A stretch of 7,252 nucleotides of DNA. Origin: Methanobacteriota archaeon (GTDB taxonomy: Archaea; Altiarchaeota; Altiarchaeia; IMC4; QMZM01). Where the stretch lies: assembly GCA_903930485.1 (NCBI GenBank), contig CAIYYO010000119.1, forward strand, positions 1-7,252, in the 5' to 3' direction. The notes beneath the pieces were generated by a model. The model saw only the letters and a list, made by a program, of their open reading frames with translations. It made no database searches and was not told the DNA's origin. The position numbers and the translations under genes were made by a program. This document shows positions 1-6,300 of this stretch, one piece after another (position 1 is the stretch's first letter; each line of letters begins with the position of its first letter).

Positions 1-12
1 GCCTAATTCACA

Positions 13-252
13 TCAGATCTTGTCGCCCAGCTCCAGTATCTCGAGCAGGCGCTTGATCTTGTTGTTGTTTTCATTGATGATTTTTTCGTACTTTACGATG
101 GCTTCCTCGTTTTTCCTGGCAAGGGTGGAAAGGAATTCGACCTCTTTTCGGAGCATCTTCACTTCGTCGGAGAGTTTCCGTATTACCTCTGAATGCTCCT
201 TTACCTCGGCTATGACCTTCACGCCTTCCTTGTCGTCCTTGAAAATGGGCAT
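13..252 (-). CDS. Small coiled-coil protein, 79 aa, function unknown
   Basis: A complete short gene, ATG at 252-250 and TGA at 15-13. The start is fixed: the minus-strand frame has a TAG at 261-259, only two codons upstream, and no other start lies between. After about 16 residues (MPIFKDDKEG...) the protein is one continuous heptad pattern. The core positions can be read as V17, H20, I24, L27, V31, L34, V38, L41, A45, N48, I52, Y55, I59, N62, I66, L69 and L73, giving about eight unbroken heptads. The surface is rich in Lys and Glu. Buried Asn at 48 and 62 are typical of parallel two-stranded coils, so a homodimer is likely. There is no signal peptide, membrane segment or catalytic motif. Its codon choice (AGG, ATA, GAG, AAG) resembles the giant gene next to it. 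It diverges from that gene across 48 bases and has no Shine-Dalgarno sequence. I do not recognise a family. Confidence 0.8.
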   Translation of the reverse strand: MPIFKDDKEGVKVIAEVKEHSEVIRKLSDEVKMLRKEVEFLSTLARKNEEAIVKYEKIINENNNKIKRLLEILELGDKI

Positions 253-300
253 TGTAAGCTATTTGCACTTTAGTCCTTAAAAAAAGTTCCCGAGACAAAA
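253..300. promoter_or_regulatory. 48-base divergent promoter gap with one TATA-like A/T box
   Basis: This is the only intergenic sequence of note. It separates two start codons that point away from each other, so it must hold promoter signals for both genes unless they are transcribed from elsewhere. The clearest element is CTTAAAAAAAG at 276-286. Read on the minus strand it contains TTTTTTTAAG, centred about 28 bases upstream of the ATG at 252, which is the spacing expected for an archaeal TATA box and a leaderless mRNA. For the plus gene the same box is centred only about 20 bases before the ATG at 301, slightly too close, so its promoter is less certain. No AGGAGG-like sequence precedes either start, and I see no convincing bacterial -35/-10 pair. 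The assignment is inference from spacing and composition. Confidence 0.5.
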
Positions 301-3300
301 ATGGAGGAATTGATCATAACCAAGTGGACGTCGCTCATCCTCATAGTCCTAGTCTCGGGTCTGATGATGTCCTTCGTCTCGCACTTCAACGGGATCCTGG
401 ACAGGGACCAGGCGCAGCATACTGCGCGGAATTCGATGATACACGACCAGCTTGCGAATTCTATGCCGAACACGCCTGCGCAGATAGACCCTCCCGCCCT
501 GCCGGATGGATATCCCGTGGAGGCTGCCCCGGGCAAAGGAACGAAAACGGCTGAGATCCCTTGGTGGAACAGGCCTATCCCGTGGGGCGACAATTTCTGG
601 GTCAAAGTCGTTGCAGGATACGGGGATGGGGACGTGACTGTGTGGATGGTGGCGTTGAACCTGGCCCTTCTCATATTGTCGCTCGGAGCGGTAGGCGTGC
701 TTGCCAAGTTGGGGCTTATCGGCGCAAGGCTCGCGATGCTGGCCTCCAAGTTCCCGACCCTCGCAAAAGCGGCGGAAGCTGCGTTCCAGCTCATCAAGTG
801 GCTTCCCGAACAGCTTCCCCAGATAGTTAAGCTGTTAAATTACCTCAAAGAGATCATCCCTTCCATCCGGGAGTTGCCGCAGGTGGAAAGGCTTCTCGGT
901 CTTATCAAGGGCATCAAGCCGGCCCTTCTTGAAGAGTTTCCCGAGATCACTAAAACCTTTGAATGGCTTAAAGCCGTCAAGTTCGGCAGCGGCGTAGTCA
1001 AAGCCGAGGCGCTGAGCATCTACACGACTGGCAGGAATGAAGTCCTGGGCTCGTTCCGGGGCATCAAGCCCGTCGGGTGGAAGGCATACTTCGAATTCTT
1101 GGGCGAGACGACGCCTTGGGGGATAGTGAACGGTATCTGGGACCATGCGGTGAAGCTGGCCTTCAACTGGGGCGGCGTGGATTCCGTCATAGGCCTCAAG
1201 AACGGACTGGAGAAACTTTTATTCGAACGCGGGGCGGTGCTCGGATGGCTGAAAGGCGCCTTCTCTCTTGAAAGTATGCGAGTCGGGATAAGCGGGCTTA
1301 CTGAAAAATTCCTGACCAGCGCGGAGAAATCCATCGACGTGATAGTGCTGAAGGATATCAAAGCCCTTTCTTTGGAAGAGACGGCCGCGATGAGCAGGAG
1401 ATACTTTGAGAGCTTTTATGAGCCGACTCTGATCGCTGAGAAATTTTCATCCATGGCCGTGAACGCCCACAAGTTCTCTGTGTTCCTGATGCCTACCGAG
1501 ATCCTTGGGCTTAACGCGCAGGCCCTTGAGTATGACGCGATGGAGATACTAAACGGCCGTTTCAATAATCTTCGAGGGATAAACCTGTACACTTCTGAAT
1601 GGGGCGGGATGTATTGGGACCTTTACAAGAGCGGCTTCAAGATGTTCCTCGAGCTCGGCCCGCTGATGGAAACAGGCGTAGGCATCTCGGCATTGCAGAG
1701 GATTCCTTTATTGAACCGGATGACCTTGTTTGAGGAGATGTTCCCGTGGCTTAAGGGCTCCTTTATGGGTTCCGACGTGCTTGGAGCCTTGCGCGAAGAA
1801 GGCTCGATATGGTATCTGCTTTGGCCGACGAAGAGCGCGATATGGTCTTACCCTGTGAATTTCCTTGACGGACTATCCGGCGGCCGGTTGAAGCCTTTCG
1901 GCCTAGAAGGCGTGCTTGCGGGATTAGGCGGAGGCGGGGGAGAAGGGGAATTCGGCTACGACATGGTGCGCCAGATGGAATTGACCCGTAAACGAGAGCT
2001 AGTCCTCGACGACCTTTCCAGGGCTTTGATATTCGGCGACGAGAATTCCTGGACCATGAGCGGCAAGGTGATAGACCCTGAAAAAAGCCTCCTTTTCAAG
2101 AACATATCCGGGATGTTCGACTTAAAGCAAAGATTCAACGCACTGAAATTCGATCCGAAAATAGCCTCCGCTCTAGAATCCGTGATGGAGTGGAAGATGG
2201 GCGAACGGAGCTGGAATCCGAGCGGCGAAGAGTACGTCAGGGCTGAAAGCCTGATAAAATACGCCATGGAGACCTACAGCATGTCCGCCGACGAAGTCGT
2301 CTGCGCAGTCACCGAAGTGAGCGCGACACAAATGCTGGCGCAGGCAGGTCAAGTGAATCTGCGCACGGCGTTCAGCGATTACAATCTCCCGGACAAAATG
2401 GGCGGCCTGTACCATCCGGAGGCATTGGAAGGCCTGGACGTTAAAGGGATCGCGGGCATCAAGTCCCCGGCGCTTTCAGGAGAGCAGCTTTTGTCTTTGA
2501 GGGCGATGAGCGAGATGACTGAGCTGGGCAGGCTTAAAACCGCAGTCGGCGGCGCCGAATTTTCCAAATTCATGGAAGAGCACCCGTCCTACAGCCCGAC
2601 TGAACATGACAGCGTCGCCGTTGGGAACTTGGTTAAATCGCTGGGCGCAGAGACTGCCGGAAGACTGCTTGAAAGCCTTTGCCCGGTCGAAGGATTTAAT
2701 CCGGCCAAGTACGATCTCATAGGCCGGTTGACGGAAGCTTCATCCAAAGGCGTCGGCGCTCCTGCCGACTATCTGAGTAAAGGATTGCTGGAAGGCATGG
2801 ACGCGGCTTCGGTCGCCAACCGTGTAAGCATAAACGACAAGCTCTCATTTATGAGGGATAACACGTTCACATTGACCAAGGAAAACCTTCCCGGCATAGT
2901 GCAGCTTATGAAGCAGAGCGTAGACAGCGGCGTGATATTGCGCAAGGGCGTCGACGAAATAGCCTTGAGGGATTCCTCAGCAAAGGCGGTGGCGGAATTC
3001 TTAAAGACTGCCGGCGACTACAAGGTAGACGGCGTAAACGCTCCGAAAATTATTGAGCTGATAAGGCAGACCGATGCGAAATATGCCGGCGAGTTCGTCA
3101 AATCGTTCACCGGAGCAGAACTCACAGACAAGAACATCGGCTTTGCGATAGCCTCCATGCGTGAAGTAGGCGGCAAGAACATGGGAGAATTCCTGTCGAC
3201 GATCCGCCAAGGCGATCCGTCGCTTACCGCTTTCAAGGGCGTCGATGCAGGCAAAGATATTATCATCAAGCCCGAGACCCTCGTGCGGCTGATAAACGAA

Positions 3301-6300
3301 TACGGCGGAACAGATGCAGCGACCTTCATAAACAACATCGGGGCAGGGAATGTAGAGCACATTTTGTCCGGCCTAGATCCATCGAGAAGCCGCGTTGAAT
3401 CGATCGCGAAATTGAGCGACTACGGCAAAGCCGCCGGGCAGGAAGGAGTCGCAAGGCTTCTGAAAGAATTCGGCCCAGGCGATGCGGTAAAGATAATGCT
3501 GTCTGACCGGAGCGCGAAAACGATAAGCGTCGCAGGCATGGACCGCTTCAAGGACTTTTCGACAAAAATCGGCGTCGACAATGCCCTTCGGGCGATGGAT
3601 TCGAGAAGCGACCTCGGCCAAATCTTGAAAACGCGGGGCGTCGATGCGGCGGTCAGGGAATTCCGGACGCCGATAGACCTTAGGACGTCGAAGATACAGA
3701 TCGCTACCGAATACAGGCCTCTGATGACCGAGCTAACTGGAAAGATCGGCTTGGACGCTGCCTCTCGTTTTGTCGCGAAAGGCGGCAGGGATGCTTTCCA
3801 TATATATCGGGATAACCCCGTAGAGACCGTCAAGCTGATAGACTCCGTCGGCTCGGACGTCGCAGGCTATGCTGCGAAAGCGATCGGAACCGACCTTGTC
3901 GCCAATCACGAGATATACAATCCCATCCTTTCTCGGATGAGCGCGGATCTGACTCCCAAGGGCGCGGCAGAGTTCCTGAAAATAGGCGGCAAAGGCGCGA
4001 TGGATGCATATCTTTCAGACGCGAAGGGGTCTAGCATAATCAGGTCGATGGTGGAAGAGAGAGTAGCCGGGATCATAAGGATCGACCCTATTAAACTGGA
4101 CCTTGTCGCAAACGTTGCAAAAGTGGTGGGGGGCGAGCTCACATTGAAGCCCGAATATGCGCCGATGCTTGACAGGATGAATCACGACCTCTCCGGCTCA
4201 GCAGCAAAGTTCGTTGAAGCAGGGGGCAGGGATGCGCTGCGGGCATACAATCACGACCCGTTGGCTGTATCCGATATGGTCAAGGCCATCGGTCCCGAAG
4301 CCTCTGCAAGGATAGCGGCGGATGCGGGATACGACAGGATCACGCCCGAGCTTAGCACGAGAGTAACCGAGCTGGCAGCCCGATTAAGTCCTGAAAAGGC
4401 GTCGGCATTCCTCGTAGGCGGGGGAATGGACGCGCTCCTTGCATTCCATCCAAGCCCGAGGGTGCCTGAGATGATCGACCGGGTCGGAGCCGACAATGCA
4501 GGGCAATTGATGCAGGCATTTGGCCGCATCGAGCACGGACTCGGTCCTGATCCCAAACCTGCGTATGATAGAATAGCCGAGTCCGGGAAAGACATTGGGA
4601 AGACCTCGGTCGGGAAGCTGATAAAAGAATTAGGCGCAGAAGATGCGTTGAAGATAATGTTGTCCGACCGCGGGGCCAACGCGGTAAAAGTCGCAGGCGT
4701 CGAGCGCGTCGCCGACTACACCAGAAAGATGGGCCTAGACAACGCGCTGCATTCGATCGATTCAAAGGGAGCCGACATTGGCAAATATATCAAAGCGCAC
4801 GGGGTCGACGCTGCTGTGAAGGAATTCTCGATAGCAAGGGTCGACGGAACCGGGCATGCGGCAGTCATTCCGCAGTTCGGAAAATACCTTTCGGAGTTCG
4901 ATCCGTCTGCAGGAGTAACGCATGTAGAGATCACAAGGGCGATAAATTTTATCCAGGCCGACGGAGCCGTAAGGCGTATTATGATTTTCGGCGAACACGG
5001 AAGCCACATGGAGTCCGCGCTCGCCGGGATAAGGGATACGACGAGGGCGTGCGTCGAGCTGGAACTGTCGAAGTCCGGCGTCAAGCTGACGGATGCGGAA
5101 AAACCTGGAGGGATAGAGCATATCACACAGGCACGGCTTGAAGACGAGATAGTGCGCGTGCTCAAGGATTCCTACATCAGCATAAACCTCGACCAGGCCG
5201 GCAAGCTGAGAAAGGAGTATACCATCGTGCCCAAGGGCAGGCTCAAGGGGCAGGAATTCGAGGCCAAGATCCGGTCCGCGCTCGCCGAAGACCTGAACAA
5301 TGTGATGAGGACATTCGAGTCCACGCTTTCAGACCCCGCGGCCCTTAAGGAATTTTTGCTCAGGGCGAATCAGCCTGATGCGATAATGAAGCTCCTCACG
5401 AACCCGGATACTGCATTCAATCTGGGCACAGGCATAGGGAAGACCAAGGCCCTGATCCCGCTGTGCGACATAATCACCCATATATTCTACCCTTCCAGGG
5501 AGAGGTCGATCGTCCAGTTCTCAGACGGCTCCAAGGTCGAGCAGGCCCTCGAGAACAAGGCGATCTACGAGAAATTCGGAATAAAATTCGAATACCTGCG
5601 TTCGCTGGAAGGCGATCCGGTCGAGCTGGGGGCAAGGCTGAAGAATGCGGACGTCATATACATCCCGAGAGACGTCGGACCGTTCGCCAGGGAGTTCGCC
5701 AGCCAGAAGAGCTTCCCTCAGCACGTCCGAGACGCTTATGCCAGGATAGACGAGGTACTTACGCGCAATACTGACTGGAGGATAGACGAGGCGCACGAGT
5801 GGCTGAACAAGGTAAGTTATACCGTCTCAGTTGGCGAGGACGGTAAAGCCGTCGCGAAGCTGGATACGACGGCCCCGGAGAAAGCGGTCTCTGTCGGATA
5901 CCTGGTCGACCGCGTCCTGTGCCAGTTCAAGGCAGAGGCCGGGATCGAGGCAAAGATGAGTGACGAATTATCCAACCTCATAGTTACCAAGGATGCAGAC
6001 GGGAGGAAGATGAAGCCGGGCTATGCGCAGGAGGTCCTGGATTACATCGTCAAGACACTGGATGTTAAAGGGTTCACATATGTCCAGGACACCGGCTACT
6101 TCAAGGACGAGGCGGATTACAACAGCTTCATGCAGTCGGTCAAGCAGGACGGCCTGTTCAACAAATCAGGCAACTTAGACATCAACCGCCTCGAGGACGC
6201 CTTGAACTCAAGGGCATGGGTGCTCGCAGGCATGTCTCAGGGAGTGGACTATGGAAAGATAGACGGAAAAGGAGTCAGGCCCGGCCTCGGAGGAGAGCCA

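Noticed and set aside
20..280. Plus-strand open frame of 86 codons over the small gene
   Set aside because: Its Ser/Phe-rich translation is the typical shadow of a Lys/Glu-rich coiled coil on the other strand, and the minus frame has a clean heptad pattern and a bounded start.
303..307. GGAGG, which looks like a Shine-Dalgarno sequence
   Set aside because: It lies inside codons 1-3 of the giant gene and no ATG or GTG follows at a suitable distance; the next ATG is at 364. It cannot serve the start at 301.
4582..4605. GKT in SGKDIGKT (aa 1428-1435), a possible second P-loop
   Set aside because: It lacks the T-G-x-G-K-T form and the usual glycine five residues before the Gly of GKT, no acidic motif follows at a fitting distance, and it lies within the helical repeat region next to module X.
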